The position numbers were made by a program, and so were the translations under genes. Shown one piece after another: positions 28,668 through 37,189 of a DNA stretch of 64,000 bases (positions within the stretch are counted from its first letter, which is position 1; every line of letters begins with the position of its first letter). The notes beneath the pieces were generated by a model. The model saw only the letters and a program-made list of their open reading frames with translations, did not search any database and was not told where the DNA came from. The stretch comes from Marinomonas mediterranea MMB-1 (GTDB taxonomy: Bacteria; Pseudomonadota; Gammaproteobacteria; Pseudomonadales; Marinomonadaceae): positions 4,458,501-4,522,500 of the forward strand of contig NC_015276.1 in the NCBI RefSeq assembly GCF_000192865.1, given 5' to 3'.

Positions 28668-28872
28668 CTAAGGTGTGGGTAGCGATGCTATCCACATATT
28701 TTCCATTGAAGCATTAGCACTTTTATATCGAATGCTCAAAACATTCAAATAGCTGTCCGCATACTGAAAAAAAAACACCTTGCCGATTCTGAGCCAAAAC
28801 CCCTACAGCTATCTGATCACCTGAGCTTAACGTACGAGTTACAGTGAGCTTCTGAATGGGCTTAAAACTCAT
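28668..28872 (-). pseudogene. HipA toxin kinase, N-terminal remnant with frameshift
   Basis: The reading frame starts at an ATG overlapping the last codons of the HipB-type antitoxin gene. It encodes the HipA N-terminal pattern LTVTRTLSSGDQIAVGVLAQ followed, after a frameshift in a nine-T tract, by FQYADSYLNVLSIRYKS. It then ends against the yicC stop codon, so about 85 percent of the expected ~400-residue kinase is gone. The toxin is certainly dead. Confidence 0.75.
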
Positions 28873-29185
28873 CTTTTAGGACCTCATCAATGCTAGTGGG
28901 TGTAGCAACGCGCTCTTTGGTAGGTTGTGTAAGCTGATAAAGCCTATCCAATGAGTCGAGAGTCTGCCAAAGCAACAGCAATTGGCGAAATGAAATTTGC
29001 CCTGTCAGCTCGAATTTCTTAATGGTGGCCGCAGACACGCAGCTTCGCTCTGCCAATGCCGCTCGTGACAGTTTTGCGCGTTGGCGTAACTCTCGCAAAT
29101 AAGCCGCATAGGCTTGGGTCACATCAGTATCATCAAGTAAGGTAAAATTCATCTGCAATGACTCAGTGGATACAGTTATATCCAT
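28862..29185 (-). CDS. HipB-like Xre family antitoxin/repressor
   Basis: This is a 107-residue protein with a Xre helix-turn-helix (LRELRQRAKLSRAALAERSC and following SAATIKKFE, about residues 27-57). It is the antitoxin of a HipBA-type pair whose toxin gene overlaps its 3' end but is truncated. ATG 29185 was chosen because the longer frame reads through operator-like DNA. With the toxin lost it can act only as an autonomous regulator or orphan antitoxin. Confidence 0.72.
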   Translation of the reverse strand: MDITVSTESLQMNFTLLDDTDVTQAYAAYLRELRQRAKLSRAALAERSCVSAATIKKFELTGQISFRQLLLLWQTLDSLDRLYQLTQPTKERVATPTSIDEVLKDEF

Positions 29186-29224
29186 CATAGTGGTAATAAA
29201 CAAAAAATGGCCACTACTGTATCC
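29168..29224. promoter_or_regulatory. Operator-like inverted repeats upstream of the HipB-like gene
   Basis: GGATA-N6-TATCC lies at 29168-29183, against the chosen start codon. The half GGATACAGT recurs as its reverse complement ACTGTATCC at 29216-29224. The TATCC/GGATA form is that of the known HipB operator family, which supports autoregulation. Confidence 0.6.
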
Positions 29225-29684
29225 ATCAATAGAAAGGCTATTGTTCATAAATACGCCGCTACTCAAAATACTGTAAAGCGTATTAACGTACGAAACACCG
29301 CAATTCACAATTACCAAACACTAGACTTAGATATCGCAAAGCATGTGGTAGCAAATAAACTTGGCAACTTCACAGGCTTTATTGCTGGAATAAGATACCT
29401 AGGGTTACAACAAAGAAACGGTTAGCCTTGGATACGCTAAAAAATTTTGCCACAACAAAGTAACACCTCTATTAAGGCTCAGAGGTATGCAGGGCTTAAT
29501 TTACTCTGGCCCGTTTTATTTGTTTTATTAGCGTGGCCCGTTTTATTTGATACAAACACGACGTACAGCCACGTGACCACGATACATTTGAACTAAGAAA
29601 GAAAAGCAGGATTACTTTCCGAGCTTTTAGCGTCGAACATCCATAGTGAAAACCGCAACACACCTACTAATCTAAGGATTATAT
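29225..29684. other. Gene-poor stretch
   Basis: No convincing gene is seen. A 16-bp direct repeat, TGGCCCGTTTTATTTG, occurs at 29507-29522 and 29534-29549. An open plus-strand frame ending near 29425 has no recognisable family features. Confidence 0.4.
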
Positions 29685-30156
29685 ATGTTGTTAGGGACAA
29701 GGTTTTTTTCATTGAAATGTATTTTTCCAGCATTACTACTGTGTACACAGGTGGTTTTCGCAGACACTAAGAATGTTTGGGTTGCCGCTGGTGCCGATGG
29801 AATTTATACCAGCCAGCTAGATGAAGTGACAGGCAAAACATCCCCTGCTCGCCAAGTTGTAAATGACATTTACTAAGCCTATATCGCTAAGCAGCCAACT
29901 TTAAACGTTATTCATTCTACTAATCGGTCTAGTACTGATAACAGTGTAAGTTCTTATCAATTCGATGAAACCGGCAATTTAACACTGCAAAGCCGCCTTG
30001 GCGGACAGTCAAATGGCGGCGTGCATATTGAGGTTAGCCCAAATGGTAAGTGCTTGGCTGTTGCTTACTATCGTGGTAGTGTGATCAGCGTTTATCGTTT
30101 AGATGATCAAGGCGCGATAATAAGCGAATTTGCAACCGCTCGTCATGAACGCCATG
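29685..30156 (+). pseudogene. Exported lactonase-family beta-propeller protein, broken
   Basis: The frame begins with a signal peptide (to about residue 27, VFA-DT). It continues with beta-propeller blade sequence typical of the YbhE/6-phosphogluconolactonase-like family: WVAAGADGIYTSQLD, VSSYQFDETGNLTL, VHIEVSPNGKCLAV and ISVYRLDDQG. A TAA stop at 29874-29876 interrupts it, and the frame continues unchanged beyond. It is then cut by an IS5-type element. Only about 155 of a usual 350 or more residues remain. Confidence 0.75.
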
Positions 30157-31324
30157 GGAACCTGCGAATAACTCAGTCTATTAGTCGCTCAGCGTTGAAG
30201 TTTTGTATTTCCGCTCTATAAACATAAATTTCGAGCGCTTTTAACGCCATTTTGAGATTGTTACTCCCATTTTTTGGGACGCTAGACGGACTAACCCCGT
30301 GCAGATCGTATCATTTGGTCGACTCGCAGTAAGTTTCCAAGCGCAAATAAGACGGCAAGCTTGTTGTCATTCTTCGACAAGCCTTTGTAGATGACTTTTC
30401 GGAAGCCAAACTGGCATTTTAGTATTCTAAACGGATACTCGACTTTGGCTCTGATACTGGCCTTTAAATACTTTGTTCGGATGGGGTTCTTATTTATACG
30501 AGGACGTTTCTTCCAAGCTCGTATCTTACAGGGCATTTCAGCAATCAACTAATCCAGCTTCTTTCCTTTAGTTTCCTCTCGTTTTTCTACACCACGGTAG
30601 CCTGAGTCGGCTGACACAAATGACTCGTCGCCATGTATGATATCATGGATTTGGTTTAGATCATGATCATTGGCGGGTGTAGTAGTAAAGCTATGCACTA
30701 AGCCGCGTTTTGCATCGACACCAATATGTGCTTTTAATCCAAAGAACCATTGATTTCCCTTTTTGGTTTGATGTATTTCAGGATCACGCGCATTCGATTT
30801 ATTTTTGGTTGAGCTCGCAGCTTCAATAATCGTCGCGTCAACGATGGTTCCTTCCTTGAAGTGGATTCCTGAGTCAGGCAACCATTTATTCACTTCTTTA
30901 AAGAGCTTACGGCCAAGCTTATGCTTCTCAAGCAAATTCATGATGGTTGTGTGATCAGGAATGGCTCCCTCTAAAGACAAGCCTGCAAATAAACGTATAG
31001 AGGTTATCTTATACAGAACATCCTCCATCGCGGGATCACTCATGTTGTACCCGTTTTGCATAAAGTGAATGCGTAACATGGTCGCAAGCGGGTAAGGATG
31101 TCACCCATTACCTGCTTTCGGTTAAAAGGGCTCTATTTGAGCTTCGAGTTTTTACCATGGGATCAGCTTATTCATACGACCCAGAAAAAGCTCTTTGCGG
31201 GTTTTACGGCGTTTACTGGTGAATTCGGTATCTGCGAAGAAGAGTTGGTTCATGGTTGATTAGGAATTTTGGTCGGCTTAAGTCGGTGAGATTGTCTCAT
31301 GTTGCCAACTTATTCGCAGGCTCC
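30157..31324 (-). mobile_element. IS5-family insertion sequence, degenerate
   Basis: This 1,168-bp element has inverted ends GGAACCTGCGAATAA (left) and its complement GGAGCCTGCGAATAA read from the right. It is flanked by the 4-bp direct repeat CATG (30153-30156 and 31325-31328), typical of IS5 insertion. The transposase inside is broken, so the element cannot move itself. Confidence 0.85.
30291..31253 (-). pseudogene. IS5-family DDE transposase, multiple stop codons
   Basis: Reading from ATG 31253 (MNQLFFADTEFTSKRRKTRK), the frame is interrupted by three stop codons before residue 60 and a TAG near 30549. The fragments align in order with the IS5 transposase: PLATMLRIHFMQNG, AIPDHTTIMN, TIVDATIIEA, DSGYRGVEKRE and a C-terminal VEYPFRILKCQFGF. 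Three residues (FRH in relatives) are missing after IMN. Most of the damage looks like single-base decay. Confidence 0.85.
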
Positions 31325-31394
31325 CATGGCAATCGTTGTCGAATAAAACTACTCAAGCTGTTATTGGTATGGTCTACTAAACTAAAAGACCGCA

Positions 31395-31430
31395 AAGCTT
31401 ATCGTCGCTCGGCTGAGTGACGATAAGCTT
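31395..31430. terminator. Strong hairpin downstream of the methyltransferase/ATPase operon
   Basis: AAGCTTATCGTCGCTC pairs with GAGTGACGATAAGCTT (one mismatch) around a 4-nt loop. It lies 32 bp past the last gene of the minus-strand operon. Confidence 0.75.
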
Positions 31431-31462
31431 AATTTTGTTCTGTCGCGGTTTATCCATTTTAA

Positions 31463-32434
31463 CTAGCCTATAACTCTTTGGAAGTTAGGAATAAAACGAT
31501 AGTACTTTATATAATTTTCAATTTTTGCTTTCGCCTTTCGTGCATTTCTATCTAGCTTAAAGGGTAATACGTCCAGATCGAAATCTTGACCTTGACATGG
31601 TAAATACCTATTAATTTCTGCTCTTTCTTTCTGAGTAATATCTGGAACATTAATTTCTTGAACTTTCTCCCACGATTGAGCCATATATGGCCAGCTTTCT
31701 AAATGGGAATCAATTAGTAGCTTACTCAGTGAAATATCATCTTCTTCAGGAAGAATTATGCCAGTGATAGTTAACATCTGGTGTCGATTATCAATGTATC
31801 GGAACTGTGTCAACGGCACATACTCCAAACCATCTAACCCTAAAGCATCTTCAGTTGCCCTCTTAAACATTTCAGATATGGTTAAAGCAAACCTATCCAT
31901 CCCTATTACATCATTGGCGGTCAGGTTAGCACTAAGCTGGGTACAGTTAGCTTTACTTTGAAATGTTTGTAACTCATTTCCTGATGGGTTCTCTTTGAGG
32001 CTATCTGGGTTGGCATTGAATGTAACCTTAAAGATATCGTACTCTTTCAAGTTTTCAATCAAAGCTACACAATCATTTATCTGTGCTCCCCACTTTGTAT
32101 CGGTATAGTCTAGCCATACGATAACAGGATCGTCTTCGTTGAAGTTATTAATATAGTCGCTAGTAGCCCCTTCCCAACATTCAATACATGAGTAAGGTTT
32201 ATTAAAGTCTTGACGTGTGAGAACCGCAGAATCTCTCTCAATTGAAACTAATTTAGTTAATCCAAGTTCATGATGTAACGCCTGATGATCAGCAAGCATT
32301 GGGCCACCAAGACTAATATACTTGTAGTTTTTTAGATCTCTTCCTAAGGCTAGATTGCCCAGTAGGTCAAAAAATATTCTTCGCTCAATAGCTTTATTTG
32401 TCCTCAAATGATACGGGACGCTACCTCCACTCAT
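31463..32434 (-). CDS. Methyltransferase-like protein of a DNA methyltransferase/GHKL operon
   Basis: This 323-residue protein has no named family that I can assign. It shows a Rossmann-type opening (KYISLGGPMLADHQ, residues 38-50) followed by an acidic strand end (SIERD, 64-68) and a later VIVWLDYTDTKWG (104-116), a layout like class I SAM methyltransferase motifs I, II and IV. Proteins like it are sometimes labelled O-methyltransferase. Its start overlaps the end of the GHKL ATPase gene by 4 bp, so the two are translationally coupled. Its role, including whether it is the effector of a defence system, is unknown. Confidence 0.65.
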   Translation of the reverse strand: MSGGSVPYHLRTNKAIERRIFFDLLGNLALGRDLKNYKYISLGGPMLADHQALHHELGLTKLVSIERDSAVLTRQDFNKPYSCIECWEGATSDYINNFNEDDPVIVWLDYTDTKWGAQINDCVALIENLKEYDIFKVTFNANPDSLKENPSGNELQTFQSKANCTQLSANLTANDVIGMDRFALTISEMFKRATEDALGLDGLEYVPLTQFRYIDNRHQMLTITGIILPEEDDISLSKLLIDSHLESWPYMAQSWEKVQEINVPDITQKERAEINRYLPCQGQDFDLDVLPFKLDRNARKAKAKIENYIKYYRFIPNFQRVIG

Positions 32435-33831
32435 TTGGTTGCCTCCGTATAAACGAAATCAAAGCATGATTCACCTATTTGATTTGGCGTCGCGTCTGAT
32501 TCTAAATTTAGGTACTCACAAACAACCTCCACTTTTTCTAGTGGTTTTTGGAAACTTATACGCTTGTTGGACTCTATATTTTTCGGCACTGGCAGTGTTG
32601 GTTTAAATTTGGATTCAGAGACTCTATTTCTTACTTTTGTCCACTTGTCAGGAACAGCAGAAAACTCTTCAATAACCTTTAATGGTGATGCAATCTCTGA
32701 CTTATTTAGTCTACTGTTACTCTCACTAATCAACTCTTGCCCTTTCCATTTATTGGTGTAGTCAATAAACAGCTTTGTGCCCTCAACCATATGCTTTCGC
32801 ACTTTCAAAAAAAGTGGTGATGATATATCCACTCCTCGTTTGGTTGTAGTAATCGGAAGTTTCTCTGGAGACTTGGACTTAAAGTAAACAATACCACTGA
32901 TTGCAATAAACTGAGTGTGGTACCTTGCATAGTCAGAACCCCAACCAGTAAGTTCAGTCTTGTCTTTGAAGACTACAATTCGATCATTGCAAACAATAGT
33001 CCAGCCAGCATCTCTGGTATTATGTCTTGCTTGCTGCTTATCGTTTTCCTCTTCATTTTCGCTTGGGAGAGGTGAATAAAAACCAACTATGAGTTTCACA
33101 TCAACACCATCAAACTCCCCCTTGAATATATAAGGCTGAATAGCCTTACCTTGAGTGTCAACTCTTTCATAGCGCATGCTCACCGGCATAGGGTTTATAA
33201 GTTCATCATTTACTTTAACGGTAAAACCTTTGTCAATAATGTAACTATATGCAAAAACTATTTTATTTATTAATGTTGATTGAAAGGAGTTCTGTTTGAA
33301 TTGGTTAGCAATATCCTTTTGCACTTTAGTTATTTCTATTTTTGTTCCATGCTCAATTTCACTGACTAACGAAGGCTGGATAGGAATCTCCCAGTCATGG
33401 TCGCTATTTAACCAATCTTCATCAATTTCTATTGAAAATGAATCTGAATTAATATGCGATGTTGATATTTTGCAGTATCTACCTATTTTAAAAATAGAAC
33501 GTTTCATACCAATTCCATATACACCAACAGTAGCTAGATTATCCTGCGGGGCATCTTTAGGTCTACCCATTCGAAATGCGTAGGCAGCACTTTCGATGGG
33601 AATACCACCACAGTTGTCTGCAATGGAAAACGAACTTTTATCAAACCTAATGTTTACCCAATACCCAGTATAATCAATTTCGTCGGGGTCTTTATTCTGG
33701 GATCGAGTAACTCCATCTAGGCAGTTATCTAACAGATCCAAGATTGCGTCCTCAAGATCAATATCTCGTGTCAGCATATCTACAAAGAAGCGCTTCGTGG
33801 GTGTAAAGTTTGCTTGTGGTAATTGAGACAC
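32431..33831 (-). CDS. GHKL (Hsp90/MutL-type) ATPase, candidate restriction/defence component
   Basis: This 466-residue protein has an N-terminal GHKL fold: N box EDAILDLLDNCLDG (residues 27-40), G1 box IADNCGGIP, and G2 box GVYGIGMKRSIFKIG. A transducer-like middle region follows, with the basic TTKRGVD near residue 330. The C-terminal 120 residues are not recognised and no HNH, PD-(D/E)XK or TOPRIM motif is seen. It lies 18 bp after a C5 DNA methyltransferase gene. GHKL ATPases next to DNA methyltransferases are known in restriction-like and MORC-like systems, which is the basis for the role proposed here. Confidence 0.78.
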   Translation of the reverse strand: MSQLPQANFTPTKRFFVDMLTRDIDLEDAILDLLDNCLDGVTRSQNKDPDEIDYTGYWVNIRFDKSSFSIADNCGGIPIESAAYAFRMGRPKDAPQDNLATVGVYGIGMKRSIFKIGRYCKISTSHINSDSFSIEIDEDWLNSDHDWEIPIQPSLVSEIEHGTKIEITKVQKDIANQFKQNSFQSTLINKIVFAYSYIIDKGFTVKVNDELINPMPVSMRYERVDTQGKAIQPYIFKGEFDGVDVKLIVGFYSPLPSENEEENDKQQARHNTRDAGWTIVCNDRIVVFKDKTELTGWGSDYARYHTQFIAISGIVYFKSKSPEKLPITTTKRGVDISSPLFLKVRKHMVEGTKLFIDYTNKWKGQELISESNSRLNKSEIASPLKVIEEFSAVPDKWTKVRNRVSESKFKPTLPVPKNIESNKRISFQKPLEKVEVVCEYLNLESDATPNQIGESCFDFVYTEATK

Positions 33832-33849
33832 TTTAGTTACCTCCTAAAA

Positions 33850-34986
33850 CTAAGCTGCAAGTTCGCCTCTTTCTTGTATGCAGCTATCGTATATTCCTTT
33901 TAATAAATGATAAGACATCAGTGGCGAAACACTATTTCCTATCATTCTAAAACTATGCCACTTCGTTGGATTAAAAACAAACCAGTCAGGGAAGCCTTGT
34001 AATCTTGCAGCTTCTCTAACGGTAATAACTCGTGGTGCTGAGGGGTGAATCGGCCTAACAGCTTGGTGACTCCCTTTATCACTGCCGGTTCCCGCTCGTA
34101 GCGTAGGGCAAAACCCCCTCCACTCCAATCGTTTAGCCCTACTTATCTTATCTATAGAGCCTTGCGGTGTCTCGCCATATCTCTTCATAACACTTGCAGC
34201 GTGGGCTGTATCAAAAAAGCCACTTATTAATCCGTTTGACAAATGCTCTTTTGCTACTTTCCAACCCAGCCCGTCAGTCGGTTTAGTTCTCATACGTTTT
34301 GCGTAACTAGATAACCCGTTGGATGAAATATAGTTACCCCATCCAAAGTCTCCAGGATCTTTATTCTGCGGTACAGGGGATGCGAGATCACTGATAGCTT
34401 CCTGAACAGTCACTTTAGGTATAACAACACGGTTTATACTGTCCATATCGATTGGTGGCATTAGCTTTTTATTATACCCGATAACTATTACTCTACGGCG
34501 TTTTGTTGGTGCTCCACAGTCTGACGCATCCAATACAACAGGGGGCAAGATCGTGTATTTTTTATGTAATATTTGAAGCGCTAAATCTAATTCAGACCTA
34601 TTCTTTTCATCTAGCAAACCTTCGACATTCTCCATAATAAAAAATTTAGGCTTGATTATGTTTACATTTCGGAAGAAGTGGCCAAGTAACGTCCGCCTCG
34701 GGTCATCTACATCAGAAGTACCCATTCGACTATAACCTTGGCATGGAGGACCACCGATGACACCATCAACTTGAAGTCCATTAAGATGTTCAGACCAAAA
34801 TTTTCTACCTGTCTTAGCCAGATCAGCTGTCAACACATTCGTTTCAGGAAAGTTTAATCTGTAGGCAGATTGCAACGTTTCATCAATATCTACCGCCGCA
34901 ACTGTCTGAAAACCAGCTAGCTCTGCACCTAAGCCGAACCCTCCACAGCCACAAAACAAATCCACAATTTTTGGTTTAGCATTCAC
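33850..34986 (-). CDS. DNA (cytosine-5) methyltransferase
   Basis: This 378-residue C5 methyltransferase has motif I DLFCGCGGFGLG, motif IV GGPPCQGYS with catalytic Cys82, motif VI ENVEGL, motif VIII TKRRRVIVIG, motif IX REAARLQGFP and motif X GNSVSP. The target-recognition region between VIII and IX is about 110 residues, so the site cannot be read from sequence. The start was put at GTG 34986 because AGGG lies upstream and the protein then begins just before motif I; a TTG at 35019 would add 11 hydrophobic residues. It heads a three-gene operon with the GHKL ATPase and the methyltransferase-like protein. Confidence 0.93.
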   Translation of the reverse strand: MNAKPKIVDLFCGCGGFGLGAELAGFQTVAAVDIDETLQSAYRLNFPETNVLTADLAKTGRKFWSEHLNGLQVDGVIGGPPCQGYSRMGTSDVDDPRRTLLGHFFRNVNIIKPKFFIMENVEGLLDEKNRSELDLALQILHKKYTILPPVVLDASDCGAPTKRRRVIVIGYNKKLMPPIDMDSINRVVIPKVTVQEAISDLASPVPQNKDPGDFGWGNYISSNGLSSYAKRMRTKPTDGLGWKVAKEHLSNGLISGFFDTAHAASVMKRYGETPQGSIDKISRAKRLEWRGFCPTLRAGTGSDKGSHQAVRPIHPSAPRVITVREAARLQGFPDWFVFNPTKWHSFRMIGNSVSPLMSYHLLKGIYDSCIQERGELAA

Positions 34987-35775
34987 TAAATTAACCCTAA
35001 AAATAAATATTATCTTCAATATGTATATATTATCGCTTTAGCTGAGAATGTCGACCGTTACGAATAAAAACTTTAACCTAAGATTCTAGAGCAAACTAAC
35101 CCAAATTACTTTTATGAACACCAATCGTGTTCCTATATGCTTATGGTCATTAAGCAAACAAATACCCGTTTTTACGTTAATTTCAACTCGCTGACGCCCT
35201 TTTGGAAAGAGGTGTTTCTCCGCGTGCAGGCTTCGGTAGTGTCGCACACTATTTCTATACAAAATAGCGGCATCAACTGTTACCTTAGTTTGTTCTATCA
35301 TCACACAATATATAACATAAGTTTCAGCATTTTTATGCGATCTCGTGGTGAAAGCCTATTAGGTGCCAGCCTAAGTTTTTAAACTTATTCAAGCCCCCAT
35401 CGAACACAGCTTCCAGTTTAGAAAGTAGCTCTATCTGCGTGTCTGTACTCTAAGCAAATTTATCTCGCTTTTTTGATTACCTTCTGGTCAGACTAAGCAA
35501 ATCCTGTGGGAAGATTTTGTTCAGAAAATGGAGTAGCCAATGCAGTCTCAAATGATGACTCTTTGGGTAACGCGTTCATTCATTTCAGGATAAAAACCAA
35601 AGTAGCCGCCAAGCTTTACACTGTTGCCTCAGCTCATACCTCGCTGAATGGCTGGGTTCATGCTGTTCTTTTTCAAAACAGTCCTCACTGGTCTGTTACA
35701 TTTCGTTAGAAATTAACATGTATAGAAAAACGGTTTTTTTATACATGTCACTTTGCATATGTATAAACTTTAGCC
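34987..35775. other. Gene-poor stretch upstream of the methyltransferase operon
   Basis: No recognisable gene is seen. The interval must contain the operon promoter. An inverted repeat ACATGTATA-N15-TATACATGT lies at 35716-35748. Short open frames here have no family features or ribosome sites. Confidence 0.4.
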
Positions 35776-36069
35776 TGATAAACCATGTCGAAAAATTTTA
35801 AAGGGCGACCCTTCCGTTTCGCTTGGTCACTATGTCAACGTATTAGCTCCCCTCGGCCTATTGGACGACCTAACCAAAGTTGCATTTGATGACGAGCTGG
35901 GAAGAAAGCTGCAAGACATCCAATTGCTGAATAAAAAATAACGAGTAAAGCCAAGGCTATCCACCAAAGATTGTTAAAGGTCATTTCTAAATGGGAAGGC
36001 CTTGCCCAACAAACAGGTATCCGCAAAGAAGAAATAGAGCTATTGGAGGGCAGTTTTATACTCGATTAG
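35776..36069 (+). pseudogene. Scar of a second hipBA-type locus
   Basis: The first 55 codons end with GDPSVSLGHYVNVLAPLGLL and DDLTKVAFDDELGRKL, the typical C-terminus of a HipB-like Xre antitoxin. They stop at TAA 35939-35941. Right after it, in another frame, comes RLLKVISKWEGLAQQTGI and KEEIELL to a TAG at 36067-36069, resembling the last 40 residues of a HipA kinase. The antitoxin start and the body of the toxin have been deleted. Confidence 0.6.
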
Positions 36070-36079
36070 ATTTTCATCA

Positions 36080-36133
36080 CACTTTTATGCGCATAAAAAT
36101 GTAAGACTTCGCACTTTTATGCGCGTAAAAGTG
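36080..36133. promoter_or_regulatory. Two tandem AT-rich palindromes
   Basis: TTTTATGCGCATAAAA (36083-36098) is a perfect palindrome. CACTTTTATGCGCGTAAAAGTG (36112-36133) is a near-perfect one sharing the same core. They are about 30 bp apart centre to centre and lie just after the hipBA scar. They look like repressor operators, or alternatively a hairpin end. Confidence 0.45.
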
Positions 36134-36422
36134 TGAAGTGCAAGTTGAGTACTCATCCATGCGCTTTACTGAACAGGAAAAACCAGCGGTTAGAGGTCTG
36201 CACAAAGTGACTTTATAGGTCACAATCTGTAGACCTTATCTATCGCATCTATTCTCTAAATCATCCGTAAGCCAACCTACTTTCACAGCGGTTCTTCATC
36301 AAGACTTCAACCCGTCTATAACGTCATCGTTTATCACCCTGCTATACTCATTCTACTTGACGTTATAACCCTAACGTTTCAATTAACAACAAGCCCAGCA
36401 TCTAAGAAGGTTATCGAACGAT

Positions 36423-37163
36423 ATGAATGAGCATGATGAATACATGGCTGACTTTATGACGGTGTTCCAAACGTTGGAGCGTTGGGGGCCAAGCACCGAT
36501 GCCGACTCGTTAAAAGCATTATCAATGCTGCCCATCACGCCTACAAACATCATTGATATTGGCTGCGGTAAAGGGTTTTCTACCCGCCTGTTAGCACAAC
36601 ATACAAAGGCGCAGATCATCGCTGTGGATAACGAGCCAAGCGCTCTCGATACTCTTGGTGAACGCCTTGCTGAGCAAGCATTAGATGCACGCGTTTCTCT
36701 TTTCTGCGCCAGTATGACGGAGCTGCCGTTTTCTCCTTCAAGCTTTGATTGTGTTTGGTCGGAAGGTTCTGCTTACGTTATGGGAGTCGAACAAGCGTTA
36801 ACGCAGTGGCGACCGTTACTTAAAGAACACGGCTGCATGGTGATCAGTGATTTAGTCTGGTTAACCGATAACCCAAGCAGCGATTCAATCGCGTTCTGGA
36901 AGAACGAATACGCCGATATGCAAACCGTATCGACACGCTTAACGCAAATGCAGCAAGCTGGCTTTGACGTGATTGATCATTTCACTCTCAGTGAACGAGC
37001 TTGGTTTGACTATTACCAACCTCTAAAAGCACGCGTTGCCGATGTTAAAGCCAGCATGCCGAATTCAGCAGCCATCGCTGATTTAGAACGCGAGATTGAG
37101 ATTTACGAACGTTACTTAGGCGAGTTTGGCTACCATATGTTTGTGCTACATAAAACAACGTAG
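36423..37163 (+). CDS. Class I SAM-dependent methyltransferase
   Basis: This 246-residue protein has motif I IIDIGCGKGFSTRLL (about residues 43-57), acidic motif II IAVDNEP, and motif IV region FDCVWSEGSAYVM with the promoter-like SFD start typical of the Methyltransf_11 group. The substrate is probably a small molecule but is not determined. It stands alone between the hipBA scar and AbiE. The start codon follows GGTTATCGAACG, a weak ribosome site. Confidence 0.82.
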   Translation: MNEHDEYMADFMTVFQTLERWGPSTDADSLKALSMLPITPTNIIDIGCGKGFSTRLLAQHTKAQIIAVDNEPSALDTLGERLAEQALDARVSLFCASMTELPFSPSSFDCVWSEGSAYVMGVEQALTQWRPLLKEHGCMVISDLVWLTDNPSSDSIAFWKNEYADMQTVSTRLTQMQQAGFDVIDHFTLSERAWFDYYQPLKARVADVKASMPNSAAIADLEREIEIYERYLGEFGYHMFVLHKTT

Positions 37164-37170
37164 GAATTCA

Positions 37171-37183
37171 CAAAGTACGAATA
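37171..37183. repeat. 13-bp direct repeat bracketing the AbiE module (left)
   Basis: CAAAGTACGAATA is repeated exactly at 38907-38919, on the far side of the two abiE genes and in the same orientation. Confidence 0.7.
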
Positions 37184-37189
37184 AGGCGC

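Noticed and set aside
28862..29317. Longer 151-residue start for the HipB-like protein
   Set aside because: The extra residues read through inverted-repeat operator sequence and are unlike any HipB N-terminus.
29207..29425. Open plus-strand frame with a segment (DIAKHVVANKLGN) vaguely like the Cas1 helical region
   Set aside because: The similarity is a few residues only, no other Cas1 motif is present, and the frame overlaps the HipB operators.
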